A stretch of 62,785 bases of DNA from Peptococcaceae bacterium CEB3 (GCA_001029295.1 LDXJ01000043.1:112-62896), one strand, 5' to 3'. Positions 42,570-52,546 are shown, counted from the stretch's first letter. The notes: a model not told the origin generated them from the sequence alone. Translations and numbers: made by a program.

Positions 42570-43001
42570 CTACTGACCCTCTGCCAATTGGTTCAATTTA
42601 AGACGCATGTCTGCCATAGGGATCACGCCCACACTTTGGAAGATGATCTTTCCTCGGACGTTCAGAAAATATGTGGTGGGAATGCTTGTTATTTTGAATT
42701 GCTCCAGCAGTTGTTTTTCGTTAGGATTATTGACGTTGATGTTTATGAACGCCACTTTACCTTTAAATTCCGGTTTCAAAGCCTGGCAAATTTTCTCCAT
42801 CTCGATACATGAGGCACAAGTCGTTGAATGAAATAAGAGCCAGACGGGTTGCCCCTGTTCTTTCGCTCGTTCAATGGCCGATACCTGAGAAGGAGCGGGT
42901 GCAGGTTTCCCTTTGGTGTCAAGAGTGCCTAAAGTTTTCAGGGCGATCAAAACCACAATTCCAATTGTCAATCCAACCAGGATCATTGATCTAAATTTCA
43001 C
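42570..43001 (-). CDS. membrane-anchored thioredoxin-fold protein
   Basis: 143 residues from a GTG at 43001, 8 bases after AGGGGG. One N-terminal membrane anchor (M-I-L-V-G-L-T-I-G-I-V), a Pro/Ala linker, then a thioredoxin domain with C-A-S-C and cis-Pro in T-S-I-P-T-T-Y-F. The catalytic domain lies outside the membrane. Forms an operon with ccdA. Confidence 0.88.
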   Translation of the reverse strand: MKFRSMILVGLTIGIVVLIALKTLGTLDTKGKPAPAPSQVSAIERAKEQGQPVWLLFHSTTCASCIEMEKICQALKPEFKGKVAFININVNNPNEKQLLEQFKITSIPTTYFLNVRGKIIFQSVGVIPMADMRLKLNQLAEGQ

Positions 43002-43177
43002 GCGTAATTCCCCCTTCATCAATTTGCCAATATTGGATCTATGACAGAATTACCATATTACAATAGGGCTATAAATATAACGACTTGGACAAAGAAAAGA
43101 TCTGTCTGAACCACCATCTGATTTTTCTCGATTCGCAGGACATGCTATACTTGAAAGGCCGAAGGGAGGAAGGAAGA

Positions 43178-44104
43178 GTGAGGCGGAAAGCGTGGCTCAC
43201 CTTTGGATTAACACTCATCATTCTATTCTCTGTCACCGGTTGCCAAACGAACGCTCCGGAAAATATCGATTTGCAGAAGACTGTGACAGCGGCGCAACTG
43301 CGAGCCATGGTTAAAACCAAGAGTAAATACTATTATGTCGGTTTCGATCGGAGATTGGAGCCCAGCGAAGATGTCAAGATGTATGTGCCGTTGTTGCATT
43401 ATCTGGAGCGGAAGACGGGCTATAAGTTCCGGCTGAGGGTTTTTCCCCAAGATGCGGATATCGCCCGGGAAATGGAGCAAAAGCAGATTCAGTTTGCCAT
43501 CATTGGGCCGGTAAGTTTGCTCCGGGCCGAAAAATACGGGGTTAAAAGCCTGGTTATGGGTATCACGGCCAAGGGGATCTCCCGCTACCGGGCCATGATC
43601 GTCACTCAACCGGGAAGTTCGATTAAAACAATCAGGGATTTACGCGGACGGACCCTGGCCTTTGGCTCCAGGACTTCAACTCAGGGGTACCTGATTCCGC
43701 GCATCATGCTGGCGCAAGCGGGGCTTGATTTGGGCGATTTGGCTTCATTTGAATCTTTCCAGTCTCATGCCGACGCGGCCAATGCGGTGCTCAGCGGACG
43801 TTTTGCAGCGGCGGCCCTGCAGGATACTCTGGCCGAAAAACTAGCCGCTGAGGGTTTGGTGAAGATCGTGGCGACCTCTGCTTATTATCCTTGCAGTGGA
43901 GTATCTGTGACTCCCGGAGTCGATCCGGCGGTCGCAGCGGCCGTCCGCCAAGCTCTCCTGGATTTTGAACCGCAGGGAAAAGACCGCAAAGGTCTTTATC
44001 AATGGAATAATTCGGAAATGCCTAAAGGGTTTGCCAAGGTTGAGGGAGATCCTTATGCGGTGCTCCGTCCCTGGGCTCAGCGTTTTGGTCTTCTTAATGG
44101 ATGA
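43178..44104 (+). CDS. PhnD-like substrate-binding lipoprotein
   Basis: 308 residues from a GTG after GGAGGAAGGAAGA. Lipobox V-T-G-C with Cys22. The mature part has the phosphonate/phosphate-binding pattern V-G-F-D-R-R-L-E, F-A-I-I-G-P-V-S-L, D-L-R-G-R-T-L-A-F-G and S-T-Q-G-Y-L-I-P. No ABC permease or ATPase follows; a histidine kinase does. That matches AioX/ArrX-type sensors, in which such proteins bind arsenite or arsenate and signal to a kinase. Ligand not proven. Confidence 0.85.
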   Translation: MRRKAWLTFGLTLIILFSVTGCQTNAPENIDLQKTVTAAQLRAMVKTKSKYYYVGFDRRLEPSEDVKMYVPLLHYLERKTGYKFRLRVFPQDADIAREMEQKQIQFAIIGPVSLLRAEKYGVKSLVMGITAKGISRYRAMIVTQPGSSIKTIRDLRGRTLAFGSRTSTQGYLIPRIMLAQAGLDLGDLASFESFQSHADAANAVLSGRFAAAALQDTLAEKLAAEGLVKIVATSAYYPCSGVSVTPGVDPAVAAAVRQALLDFEPQGKDRKGLYQWNNSEMPKGFAKVEGDPYAVLRPWAQRFGLLNG

Positions 44105-44138
44105 TTAAGGTGGACGAGGCTGGGAGGTGAAATTGGGG

Positions 44139-45626
44139 ATGCGGTTAAGTCATAAAATAATACTCGTGACATCGGGTATCGTGGCAGTCATGGGTTTGAT
44201 TACAATAGTAGCAATTAATGGTGTTGTCAAAAGTGTTGTGCGTAACGGCATTGAACAAAACGGGGTTGTCTTAGCGGAAACCACCGCCGCCAATGTTGCG
44301 GATCAATATTTGGATGGCAAACTTCTCACTGTCAAAAGTATTTTGGCCAATCAGTTAGACAGCAACCACTATCTGGTGTATGCCTATATTCTGAATCGAG
44401 ATAACGGTAGTGTGGTGGACACGTTCCCGCAAGGCTTTCCGGAAGGGATGATCCAGGCGGATCCGCTCCCGGACGGTAGTACCTCAGTCAGCAAAATGTT
44501 GAATTTGAACGGAAATCTGGTTAGGGATACTGGGGTATCATTGGTCAGCGGATTGGACAGTATCGAATTACATATGGGTATGAGTGAGAGTGCTTTGCTC
44601 GCGCCCTTAGCTGGGATTTCCTGGTTGATTGCTATCATGACGCTTATCGGCATTATTATCGGAAGTGTGGCGGCTCTTTTGCTCAGCCGCTTCATCACCG
44701 GTCCCTTAGAGACGTTGACCAGGCAGGCGGTGCGCATTGGAGAGGGGAATCTGGAGAGTGAAATCCAGTTTGACAGCCGGGATGAGGTGGGGAACCTGGC
44801 CCGCAGCTTTAACCGGATGGCGGCCCAGTTAAAAGAGACGATTCAGGCTCTACAGCGGCGCAACCAGGAACTGTCGATGCTCTCGCAGAAGCTGGGTGAG
44901 AGGGAGGAGCTCTTGGGTAAGCTCTGGCACCAGGTTATTTCCGCCCAAGAGGAGGAAAGGAAACGGATTGCCCGGGAACTGCATGACGAAACAACCCAGT
45001 CGCTGGCAGCGATTACGGTTGGTTTAAAAACGGCAGAAGAAATTATCCACAGCGACCAGCGGAAAGGCCTGCGTTTTCTGGAGCAACTTCGCAATATGGC
45101 CGGCCAAGTGGTCAAAGAATTGCATAATTTGGTCTATGATCTGAGGCCGACGATCCTGGATGACCTCGGTTTGGTTCCGGCTCTGCGCTGGTATGCGGAA
45201 ACTCGTCTGGGGGCCAAAGGAGTGAAATTCGAGCTGCAGGTGAAGGGGGTCAACCGGCGTTTTCCGGCTGAAGTGGAGACGACCCTCTTCCGGATTGGCC
45301 AGGAGGCGATAAGTAACGTTTTTAAACACGCACAAGCCCGTAAAGTTGTGTTGCTTTTGGCGTTCCAAGGCAAAAGTTTGATCATGCGGATTCAAGATGA
45401 CGGGCGGGGTTTTGCCAGCCAAGAGATAGGGCGGACAACGGATGAACGGGTACGTCTCGGGCTTTTGGGTATGCGTGAAAGGGCGGGCTTGTTGGGCGGA
45501 ACCATTGACATCGATTCGCGGGTGGGTGAGGGAACGGTGGTGGCGGTTAAATTAGAATTATCTGAGACCGAATCTGAAAAGGAGGGAAACCCGTTTGGCA
45601 ACGATTCGCATCTTGCTGGTGGATGA
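44139..45626 (+). CDS. sensor histidine kinase, NarX/DegS-like (HisKA_3)
   Basis: 495 residues from the ATG at 44139; the GTG at 44127 is fused to the ribosome site. Two membrane segments (about 8-30 and 160-185) flank an extracytoplasmic sensor domain. HAMP follows (L-L-S-R-F-I-T-G-P), then a coiled coil, the HisKA_3 helix E-R-K-R-I-A-R-E-L-H-D with His282, and an ATPase domain (Q-E-A-I-S-N-V-F-K-H-A, D-D-G-R-G-F). Overlaps the response-regulator gene by 32 bases. Probably takes its signal from the PhnD-like lipoprotein. Confidence 0.92.
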   Translation: MRLSHKIILVTSGIVAVMGLITIVAINGVVKSVVRNGIEQNGVVLAETTAANVADQYLDGKLLTVKSILANQLDSNHYLVYAYILNRDNGSVVDTFPQGFPEGMIQADPLPDGSTSVSKMLNLNGNLVRDTGVSLVSGLDSIELHMGMSESALLAPLAGISWLIAIMTLIGIIIGSVAALLLSRFITGPLETLTRQAVRIGEGNLESEIQFDSRDEVGNLARSFNRMAAQLKETIQALQRRNQELSMLSQKLGEREELLGKLWHQVISAQEEERKRIARELHDETTQSLAAITVGLKTAEEIIHSDQRKGLRFLEQLRNMAGQVVKELHNLVYDLRPTILDDLGLVPALRWYAETRLGAKGVKFELQVKGVNRRFPAEVETTLFRIGQEAISNVFKHAQARKVVLLLAFQGKSLIMRIQDDGRGFASQEIGRTTDERVRLGLLGMRERAGLLGGTIDIDSRVGEGTVVAVKLELSETESEKEGNPFGNDSHLAGG

Positions 45627-46242
45627 TCATACGATTTTTCGGGCCGGCGTCCGGGTGCTTTTAGAGATGCAGCCGGATTTCAAAGTGATTGGAGAGGCCG
45701 AAGATGGGGTAGAGGCTATAACACTCGTCCGTGAACTACATCCGGACATTGTGCTCATGGATATTGCCATGCCTGGAGTGGATGGGTTAAGCGCCGCCAG
45801 GCAGATTAAAGAGACTCAGCCCGCTGCGAAAATCATTCTGCTCACCCAGCATGAGAACAAAGAGTATATTCAGCCGGCTTTGAAAATCGGAGCGGCGGGA
45901 TATGTCTTAAAACGCGCGGCTGCAGACGAACTGGTTATGGCCATTCGCACGGTTCACCAGGGCAAATCATTTCTTGATTCCAACGTAACTTCGACGATTT
46001 TGGCGGATTACCGCCAAGAGGCAAGGAGCGGCACGGAGACGGATTATGAGAAGCTGTCGGAGCGGGAGCGTGAGATTCTGGTGATGTTGGCGCACGGTTA
46101 CAGCAATCGGCAAATCGGGGAACTTCTTCAGATCAGCCCAAAAACGGTGGATTTTCACCGTACCCGGATCATGAAGAAGCTGGGCGTTAAAGGAAGGGTG
46201 GCTTTGGCGCAATATGCTTTGCGGCATGGGTTGATCGAATAA
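45595..46242 (+). CDS. NarL/FixJ-type response regulator
   Basis: 215 residues from a TTG after AAAAGGAGG. Receiver domain with phosphoacceptor Asp56 in [11 protein letters not shown] and the L-V-D-D-H acidic pocket. LuxR-type helix-turn-helix [13 protein letters not shown] and S-P-K-T-V-D-F-H-R. Located right before the respiratory molybdoenzyme operon, which it probably activates. Confidence 0.94.
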   Translation: MATIRILLVDDHTIFRAGVRVLLEMQPDFKVIGEAEDGVEAITLVRELHPDIVLMDIAMPGVDGLSAARQIKETQPAAKIILLTQHENKEYIQPALKIGAAGYVLKRAAADELVMAIRTVHQGKSFLDSNVTSTILADYRQEARSGTETDYEKLSEREREILVMLAHGYSNRQIGELLQISPKTVDFHRTRIMKKLGVKGRVALAQYALRHGLIE

Positions 46243-46462
46243 GCTAGTATTTTTCCCAGGTCGTGATCAAGGCAATCGGATAGAAAATCCGTTCAGTTTG
46301 CCAGTTACTTACTCTTCTTCGTTTTGTTACACTTTACTTGAACCTGTATCTTTTTCAAAGGGCTTTTCAGAAGGAGGCTTTGTTCTTGATGGGCTTATCA
46401 CAAAGAAGCCGAAAAACCCGGACCAACGAGACGACGATATTTCAAGTAAAGGGGGTTCTTCA

Positions 46463-47368
46463 GTGTCGAAAAACGATCTTTTAAAGGAAAACGGAGAAAA
46501 GACGGAATCCCGGAGGGGTACCCTGGCCAAGGGTTTGGCGCTGGGATTAGGTCTGCTGACGCTGGATGCGTGGACCGGCAAAGCAGCGCAGGCGGCTTCC
46601 GGAGGCGGGCAAGTGTCGAAAGACTCAGAAATTCCCACGCTGCCTCCGCCGGTTGATCCGTGGCAGGAAGATGTGACCTTAGTCATGCGACAAGATTTGA
46701 AGCGCGCGCTGAGCAAGCCCGTGGACAAGAGGCATTGGGGGATGGTTATAGATCTTCAACGCTGTATTGGCTGCCAAGGTTGCACGATCAGCTGTATTAA
46801 CGAAAACAAGTTACCGCCCGGGGTGGTTTACCGTCCGGTGCTGGAGGAAACGAGCGGGACCTTTCCGAACGTGAGCAAACATTTTTTGCCCCGGCCCTGC
46901 ATGCAGTGTGATAATCCTCCCTGTGTGCCGGTTTGCCCTGTGGGAGCGACGTACAAACGTCCGGACGGGATCGTGGCGATTGACTACAATGCCTGTATCG
47001 GCTGTCGCTACTGCATTACAGCCTGCCCCTACAGTGCCCGGACTTTTGACTGGGGGGAATTCTACGGAGACATCGTCCTCAGTGGACCGCTGCCCTATGA
47101 GGAAGTTCCGTCCTTGGAATATGGAAAGGTATGGGTGCGCGAAGCGGGAAAATCACCGATAGAGAATACGCGTAAATGCACTTTCTGCCTGGAGCGGGTG
47201 GAGCGCGGGCTGCTGCCGGCGTGCACGGACACTTGCTTTGGGCGGGCTACCTATTTTGGCGATCTGAATGATCCGGAAGCTTTAGTCAACCGGGTGCGCC
47301 AGAACCGGCAGGTGAATCAGTTAAAATCTGAACTGGGCACTCATCCCAGTGTTTATTATCTGCTCTAA
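46463..47368 (+). CDS. 4x[4Fe-4S] electron-transfer subunit with Tat signal
   Basis: 301 residues from a GTG at 46463, 7 bases after AAAGGGGG; the open frame extends back to 46298 but without a fitting start. Twin-arginine signal [11 protein letters not shown] near residue 18. Four cysteine clusters: [35 protein letters not shown]; and C-T-F-C with C-T-D-T-C. This is the PsrB/ArrB/TtrB type that passes electrons from the NrfD anchor to the catalytic subunit on the outer face. Confidence 0.93.
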   Translation: MSKNDLLKENGEKTESRRGTLAKGLALGLGLLTLDAWTGKAAQAASGGGQVSKDSEIPTLPPPVDPWQEDVTLVMRQDLKRALSKPVDKRHWGMVIDLQRCIGCQGCTISCINENKLPPGVVYRPVLEETSGTFPNVSKHFLPRPCMQCDNPPCVPVCPVGATYKRPDGIVAIDYNACIGCRYCITACPYSARTFDWGEFYGDIVLSGPLPYEEVPSLEYGKVWVREAGKSPIENTRKCTFCLERVERGLLPACTDTCFGRATYFGDLNDPEALVNRVRQNRQVNQLKSELGTHPSVYYLL

Positions 47369-47410
47369 AAAATTTTGGGGGAATTAGTCTCAACGGAAAG
47401 GACGGTTGTA

Positions 47411-48697
47411 ATGGAACAGATGAATTTGGCGGATCAACGGGGTTCCCAAGTGTCGATTTCCCCAGGATCCCGTGCCTTAATGGTCGCCGGTGCGGTGATC
47501 TGGCTGGCTTTGTTCGTTTTTGGCCTGCATGGACTGTATGATCGGCTGGCCTTCGGCAGCCTAAAAACAGCGATGGATAGCTATATTCCCTGGGGGCTTT
47601 GGGTATCAAGCTACATTTGGTTTATTGGATTATCTGCCGGCTCTTTTCTCCTCTCCACCCTGGTTTATGTCTTTAAGCTCAAACAACTGGAGAAAGTAGC
47701 TCCGCTGGCTCTGGTGGTGGCCTTGATCACCCTGATTATGGCTCTCTTGTCTATTTGGTTCGATTTGGGCCACATGGGCCGCTTCTACCGGGTTTACCTG
47801 CATCCGAATTTTCGTTCGGCCATGGCCTGGATGGTCTGGCTTTATACGGCCTACTTTGTCCTTCTGATTTTTGAAACTTATTTTGCTTTGCGGGCTTCAT
47901 TGGTCCGTGGACGCTCCCTGCCGGGCTTGGCCGGAGGAATTTCCCGCCTCCTGACTGGAGGACGCCAACAGGCTTTGAGCGAAGAGGAAGTTCGCCGCGA
48001 CCGCCGAAAAGTTACAATTTTAGCCACAGTGGGCATTCCTTTGGCCATCGCTTTCCATGGCGGGGTGGGGGCCTTGTTCGCGACTGTGGTGGCGCGGGAT
48101 GTTTGGCATACCGCCATTTATCCGATCATCTTCCTGGTAGGGGCGTTTTTGTCAGGAGGGGCACTGTTTACCGGCTTGATTGCCTTCTTCTGGCCTAAAC
48201 GTGATGACTACTGGCGGGCGACCGTGCGTCTCTTAGGCCGGGTCACGTTGGGGCTGCTCCTGCTGGAAGCACTCTTGACCTGGGCAGAACTTTCCGTCCC
48301 TATGTGGTACGGTGTGGGCCCGGAATATGAAGAACTTAAGTATATGCTCTTTGGGCCCTACGGTTGGGTATTCTGGGTGGTTCAACTGGGCCTGTGCACG
48401 CTGGTGCCTTTAATTTTGCTGGTGAGCGGCGGTAAGTCGCCCCGGGCCACCGGCTGGGCTGGAATCCTGATAGCGGTCACTTTTCTCAGTACGCGTTTGA
48501 ACTTGGTGCTGCCCGGTTTAGTTACCCCGGAACTGGCCGGCTTGCAATTCAGCTACCATGATGGACGCCTCATCTATAATTATCTGCCGTCTTGGCCGGA
48601 ATGGCAGCTTTTGGCCTTTGTTATTTCCGTAGGGATCGCTCTGTTTGTCTTTGCCGTTAAAATGTTACCAACCTTGACTGGGAGGGATGTTGCATGA
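47411..48697 (+). CDS. NrfD/PsrC-type membrane quinol-oxidising subunit
   Basis: 428 residues, from the ATG at 47411 (AAAGGA 8 bases upstream). About ten membrane segments with W-F-D-L-G-H-M-G-R-F and an opening Y-I-P-W-G-L-W-V-S. It anchors the complex and takes electrons from menaquinol. Overlaps the catalytic-subunit gene by ATGA. The order FeS-NrfD-MopA is found in Psr, Ttr, Arr and related operons. Confidence 0.92.
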   Translation: MEQMNLADQRGSQVSISPGSRALMVAGAVIWLALFVFGLHGLYDRLAFGSLKTAMDSYIPWGLWVSSYIWFIGLSAGSFLLSTLVYVFKLKQLEKVAPLALVVALITLIMALLSIWFDLGHMGRFYRVYLHPNFRSAMAWMVWLYTAYFVLLIFETYFALRASLVRGRSLPGLAGGISRLLTGGRQQALSEEEVRRDRRKVTILATVGIPLAIAFHGGVGALFATVVARDVWHTAIYPIIFLVGAFLSGGALFTGLIAFFWPKRDDYWRATVRLLGRVTLGLLLLEALLTWAELSVPMWYGVGPEYEELKYMLFGPYGWVFWVVQLGLCTLVPLILLVSGGKSPRATGWAGILIAVTFLSTRLNLVLPGLVTPELAGLQFSYHDGRLIYNYLPSWPEWQLLAFVISVGIALFVFAVKMLPTLTGRDVA

Positions 48698-51498
48698 AGA
48701 GTTTATCGCGTCGCCAATTTGTGGGAGGAAGTGCCGCAGCGATGGCAGCCATGGGCTTTTGGGCTTCGGGGTCGTTTGCCTTGGCAGCCGGTACCAAGAA
48801 ATTCACGGACTCCGACCCGGAGCAAGCGGTGCTGGGCGAGGAAAAAGCAGTCTATACTTCGGATGCCTTTTGTGCTTCGGAATGCGGACTGAAAGTTACG
48901 ACGGTGGATGGGGTGATCACCACTATTTACGGAAATGTCCACGTTCCTTACAATGCCGGGACAGTGTGCAGCAAGGGGGCCAGCGGCAAACAGGTGGTTT
49001 ATAACCCGTATCGTCTCAAATATCCGCTGATCCGCACAGGAAACAGGGGAGAAGGAAAGTTCCGCCGGGCCAGTTGGGAGGAAGCGATCCAATATATTGC
49101 CCAGCGGCTGGGAAACATCAAGAAAAAGTATGGCCCGGAAAGTGTGATTATGGACGGGGGAGATATGACTGACCAAACCCCTTACTGGCGGCTCTTCTAC
49201 TATTATGGTACACCTAACTGTGCCCAACATGGAGCGATCTGTGATACCCCGCGCAGGGTCGGACCCTATTTGGTCGAAGGCGGGATGCGCATTGAGCCGG
49301 ATCTTATGCGGCCTGTGCTCGTGCGCCAGCCGGATGGCACGCTGAAAAACGATTATTCTTATCAAAATAAGTTGATCATTTATGTCGGTTGGAACCCCTT
49401 TACCGCGACTCGGATCAACTATGAGTCCCGAGGGACGGTGGCTGCCAAGCAAAACGGGGCTAAGGTGGTGGTTGTGGATCCCGCCTTCAGCAACACAGCG
49501 GTCCATGCCGATAAGTGGCTGCCCATCCGGCCTGGAGCGGATGCGGACCTCTTTGCCGCGATGCTTCGCTACATCCTGGCCAACAACAACCCGGTTAATC
49601 CGGAACGCCGTTATGTCGATCCTGGGTACTTGGCTTACAGTACAGGCTGGCCGGAGTTCGAAACGGAGTTTCGCAGCTGGTGGGACAAAAAAGATCCCGT
49701 CAATAATTTGCCCTACTTCTCTCTGGAGTGGGGTGCTCAGCGCACGGGCCTGGCCGGCGAGGATATCGCGGAATTGGCCCACATGTTTGGAATTACCAAA
49801 CCTGCGGCTTTAGTTTGGGGCATGAACGGTACGGGTCATCACTTTAACGGTGAGGTGACCAGTACCCTGGGTACGGCTCTGAACGTGATCACTGGTAACT
49901 TTGACGTGCCCGGTGGGGTGATTGACACGGCTTTAGTGCGTTCGGACAAAGGTGGCAATGACGGGACTGACTATATCAAGGGTAAGGTGATCGAACGCAC
50001 GGTTAACGGGAAAACGGTGACAGGCAAAGCTTGGGATTTGGAGATGGATAATAACGGGGACTGGCCGGCGGCTTTCTGGGGCGCCCTCGGGGCTTATCCC
50101 AAGCAGTTTAAAGAGGGTGTTAAAATAGCCTACGGGCCGTTTGCCGGTTATAGCTACCCGATCAAAGGATTCTTTGTGCGGGGAGGGAATCCCGCATCCA
50201 GTGGTTCTACGATTCAGCGCTGGCATGACGTGCTCACGGCTAAGGATGGCAACGGCAATTATCAGACAGAACTTGTCGCCTATGTGGATACCGCCTATCT
50301 GGAGACCGGAATGTATGCGGATGTCATTTTACCGGAGGCCAGTTACCTGGAGCGGATGGGGCTTTCCGATATCTACCCTTCAGAACCGGTGATGTACCTG
50401 CGTGATGTGGTGGTGCCGCCGCTGTACGAGGCAAAGAACCAGGTCGAGATCATGAATCTCTTGGCTAAGGCCTTGCATGATGCCGGAGATGCCGATATCC
50501 AGGGGAAAGATTTCTGGGACAAATATAAGAAAGAAGAAGACTTCTGGAACGAGATGTTGCTCAAGTCTCCCGGGCGCAACAACGTGGGGACTCCTCTGCC
50601 GTACCCGCAGTATCCGGAAGGGTATAAAATCCTGGGTACGCCGGATTCTCTGGAAGCAGGCAAGGTTAAAATCGACTCTGCGAAAAAGGTGGTCCAAGGG
50701 CAGCCGCTCACGGCGGAATGGCTGCGCGCCCATAACGGAGTGGCCGTCTGGCCGATGGCCTGGTACCGCCATCAGGCGAAGTCCGGGGGGATTATCTCCA
50801 CCAAAAGCAAGAAGATGGAGTTCCATTTCGGGTATCTGGAAGCCGTCAATAAACTCATTCAGCAATCCGGGGGAACGGTTCCCTATATGTTGCAAAAAAT
50901 CGGTCTGTCCCAGTTTCCAACCACATTTTTCTGGTATGAAACCGTGTGGAATCCGTATACGAATCCCAACTATGCGAAATATAAACAGGAATATCCTTTC
51001 CAACTGATTTCCGGACGGATTCACCAATCCATGAGCGCGACTCAATATGTGGACTGGCTGGGACGTATTTCGGGAGAACACCTATGGATGCCGCTCAATG
51101 AGGAGAAGACGGTTCATCCCACCGTGCTTAATGAAAAAGGGGTAGAGGTCCTAGCCGGAACAAAGCGGATCCGGGCCGGTTCCTGGTCAGTGGCTGTGAT
51201 TCAAATGAATGCCGGCGATGCCAGGCAGTTAAGCTTGAAAACAGGGGACCTGGTGAAATTGCGCAATCCTCAAGGCGAGGAAACTCAGGGGAGGATCATG
51301 GCCAGTGAATTTATCCGCCCAGGCGTTCTCCGTGTCCCGCCGGGCGCAGGGAACCGTACTTCGCCGGGGTTGGGGCAAACTTATGAATACCGGCAGACCA
51401 CGCCCAGTTCCAACCGGCTCCTGGATCCAGATCTGTCCTCACCCATTACCGGGATGTCCACCTATAACGATATGGTGGTGAAAGTCATCAAGGTCTGA
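48694..51498 (+). CDS. molybdopterin oxidoreductase, ArrA/PsrA/TtrA type
   Basis: 934 residues with Tat signal L-S-R-R-Q-F-V-G-G. The FeS0 site has D57-x2-C60-x3-C64-x27-C92: the spacing is that reported for arsenate reductase ArrA (C-x2-C-x3-C-x27-C), but the first ligand is Asp. The likely Mo ligand is Cys183 in Q-H-G-A-I-C-D-T-P. Substrate is either arsenate or a sulfur oxyanion; arsenic genes on both sides favour arsenate. Coupled to nrfD, with its own chaperone (TorD) downstream. Length is between typical ArrA (about 850) and TtrA (about 1020). Confidence 0.88.
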   Translation: MKSLSRRQFVGGSAAAMAAMGFWASGSFALAAGTKKFTDSDPEQAVLGEEKAVYTSDAFCASECGLKVTTVDGVITTIYGNVHVPYNAGTVCSKGASGKQVVYNPYRLKYPLIRTGNRGEGKFRRASWEEAIQYIAQRLGNIKKKYGPESVIMDGGDMTDQTPYWRLFYYYGTPNCAQHGAICDTPRRVGPYLVEGGMRIEPDLMRPVLVRQPDGTLKNDYSYQNKLIIYVGWNPFTATRINYESRGTVAAKQNGAKVVVVDPAFSNTAVHADKWLPIRPGADADLFAAMLRYILANNNPVNPERRYVDPGYLAYSTGWPEFETEFRSWWDKKDPVNNLPYFSLEWGAQRTGLAGEDIAELAHMFGITKPAALVWGMNGTGHHFNGEVTSTLGTALNVITGNFDVPGGVIDTALVRSDKGGNDGTDYIKGKVIERTVNGKTVTGKAWDLEMDNNGDWPAAFWGALGAYPKQFKEGVKIAYGPFAGYSYPIKGFFVRGGNPASSGSTIQRWHDVLTAKDGNGNYQTELVAYVDTAYLETGMYADVILPEASYLERMGLSDIYPSEPVMYLRDVVVPPLYEAKNQVEIMNLLAKALHDAGDADIQGKDFWDKYKKEEDFWNEMLLKSPGRNNVGTPLPYPQYPEGYKILGTPDSLEAGKVKIDSAKKVVQGQPLTAEWLRAHNGVAVWPMAWYRHQAKSGGIISTKSKKMEFHFGYLEAVNKLIQQSGGTVPYMLQKIGLSQFPTTFFWYETVWNPYTNPNYAKYKQEYPFQLISGRIHQSMSATQYVDWLGRISGEHLWMPLNEEKTVHPTVLNEKGVEVLAGTKRIRAGSWSVAVIQMNAGDARQLSLKTGDLVKLRNPQGEETQGRIMASEFIRPGVLRVPPGAGNRTSPGLGQTYEYRQTTPSSNRLLDPDLSSPITGMSTYNDMVVKVIKV

Positions 51499-51765
51499 AA
51501 TCAGAGGTCAGAAATCAGAGGCCAGAGGTCAGAATCAGAAATCAGAGGTCAGAGGTCAGAGGTCAGAAATCAGAGGCGTGAGTGTCCGGTACGTGAGTGT
51601 CCGGTGGACACTCACGCCTGAGGCGCTACTTCAGAGGACGCTAACCGCCGAAGGATCCACTCACGCTACGAGGCCATCACTGAAGATTTAACTCATGGCC
51701 GAGTGGATCAGAGGTTAGAGGTCAGAATCAGAGAATAACTTTTTCGCTGAGGGCTGTTCGCTTCT
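51497..51765 (+). repeat. AGAGGTCAGAAATC repeats and large hairpins
   Basis: 51497-51580 is a run of imperfect CAGAGGTCAGAAAT units. Next is a perfect 11-bp hairpin, CGTGAGTGTCC-GGT-GGACACTCACG (51592-51616). Then a long stem, GATCCACTC/GAGTGGATC enclosing GGCCAT/ATGGCC (about 51655-51710). No gene is present. The structures lie between the catalytic and chaperone genes and may uncouple their expression. Confidence 0.6.
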
Positions 51766-51825
51766 GTGCCCCGATGGTGCGTTAGGTAAGATACAATCAG
51801 GAAAAACGAAAGGGGGATTAGAGAT

Positions 51826-52449
51826 ATGGCTCTGGAAACGGTCTCTACGGATATCACAGCAGGAGGTGAAGAGCTGGAGCGGCTGCAGATGTTAAGAGAT
51901 CTATTTGCGGCAGCGCCGGATGAAGAACAGCTCAGGCGGTTGGCTCAGCGGGCCGAACATGACCAAACATTTCAGCCGTTGGCGCAGAGGGCCCGTGAGG
52001 AGACAGGGGGAATATTGGCGGCTGAATGGATGCGCTTATTTGAAGGTCCCGGCCGTTTCCCTGTGGTCCTTTTTGGCAGCTACTATTTGGATGGGGGGAA
52101 ACTAATGGAGGCGTCGACCTTGGCGGTACGGCAGTATTACCGTCAGCATGGGATGGAACCTGTCGCCAACATTCCCGCCGATCATTTGGCGTATGAACTG
52201 GGCTTCCTGGGTTTTTTGACGGCGTCGGCCGACGTGGCGGCGGACGCGACCGGACGGGAGGAGTCCCTCGCGGCCCGGTCGGAGTTTTTGTACCGGTTTA
52301 TGTTGCCATGGATGACAAAGATGGTGCGGGTGTTGCGTGAGTCGACAACGATTCCGTTTTTTCTTACACTGGGCGATCTCCTTTTGTCCGTGCTTCAGGG
52401 GATGGAGCAGAAGACGCGGGGAGTGCAAGCTTTCCGGGCTGAGCGCTGA
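51826..52449 (+). CDS. TorD-family molybdoenzyme chaperone
   Basis: 207 residues, all helical. Binds the Tat signal and apo-catalytic subunit before cofactor insertion and export. Y-Y-L-D-G-G-K-L-M near residue 85 and P-A-D-H-L-A-Y-E-L-G-F-L near 119 are the TorD/NarJ-like core. AAAGGGGG precedes the ATG. Serves the molybdoenzyme at 48694. Confidence 0.88.
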   Translation: MALETVSTDITAGGEELERLQMLRDLFAAAPDEEQLRRLAQRAEHDQTFQPLAQRAREETGGILAAEWMRLFEGPGRFPVVLFGSYYLDGGKLMEASTLAVRQYYRQHGMEPVANIPADHLAYELGFLGFLTASADVAADATGREESLAARSEFLYRFMLPWMTKMVRVLRESTTIPFFLTLGDLLLSVLQGMEQKTRGVQAFRAER

Positions 52450-52546
52450 TAGACGGGGTGGGGCGTCAAAAGGATGCCAAGCTACGTTTAGCCTTGCCAA
52501 ACTGATAACAAAGGTCTAACGGTTGCGAAAGACAGGGGTGATAACT

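Noticed and set aside
46389-46484. 31-codon frame with AGAAGGAGG upstream, overlapping the FeS-subunit start
   Set aside because: The ribosome site is good, but the product has no pattern and the site may be chance or a decayed earlier start of the FeS gene.
48703-49782. 359-codon minus-strand frame inside the molybdoenzyme gene
   Set aside because: Shadow of the catalytic-subunit gene, which has all expected motifs.
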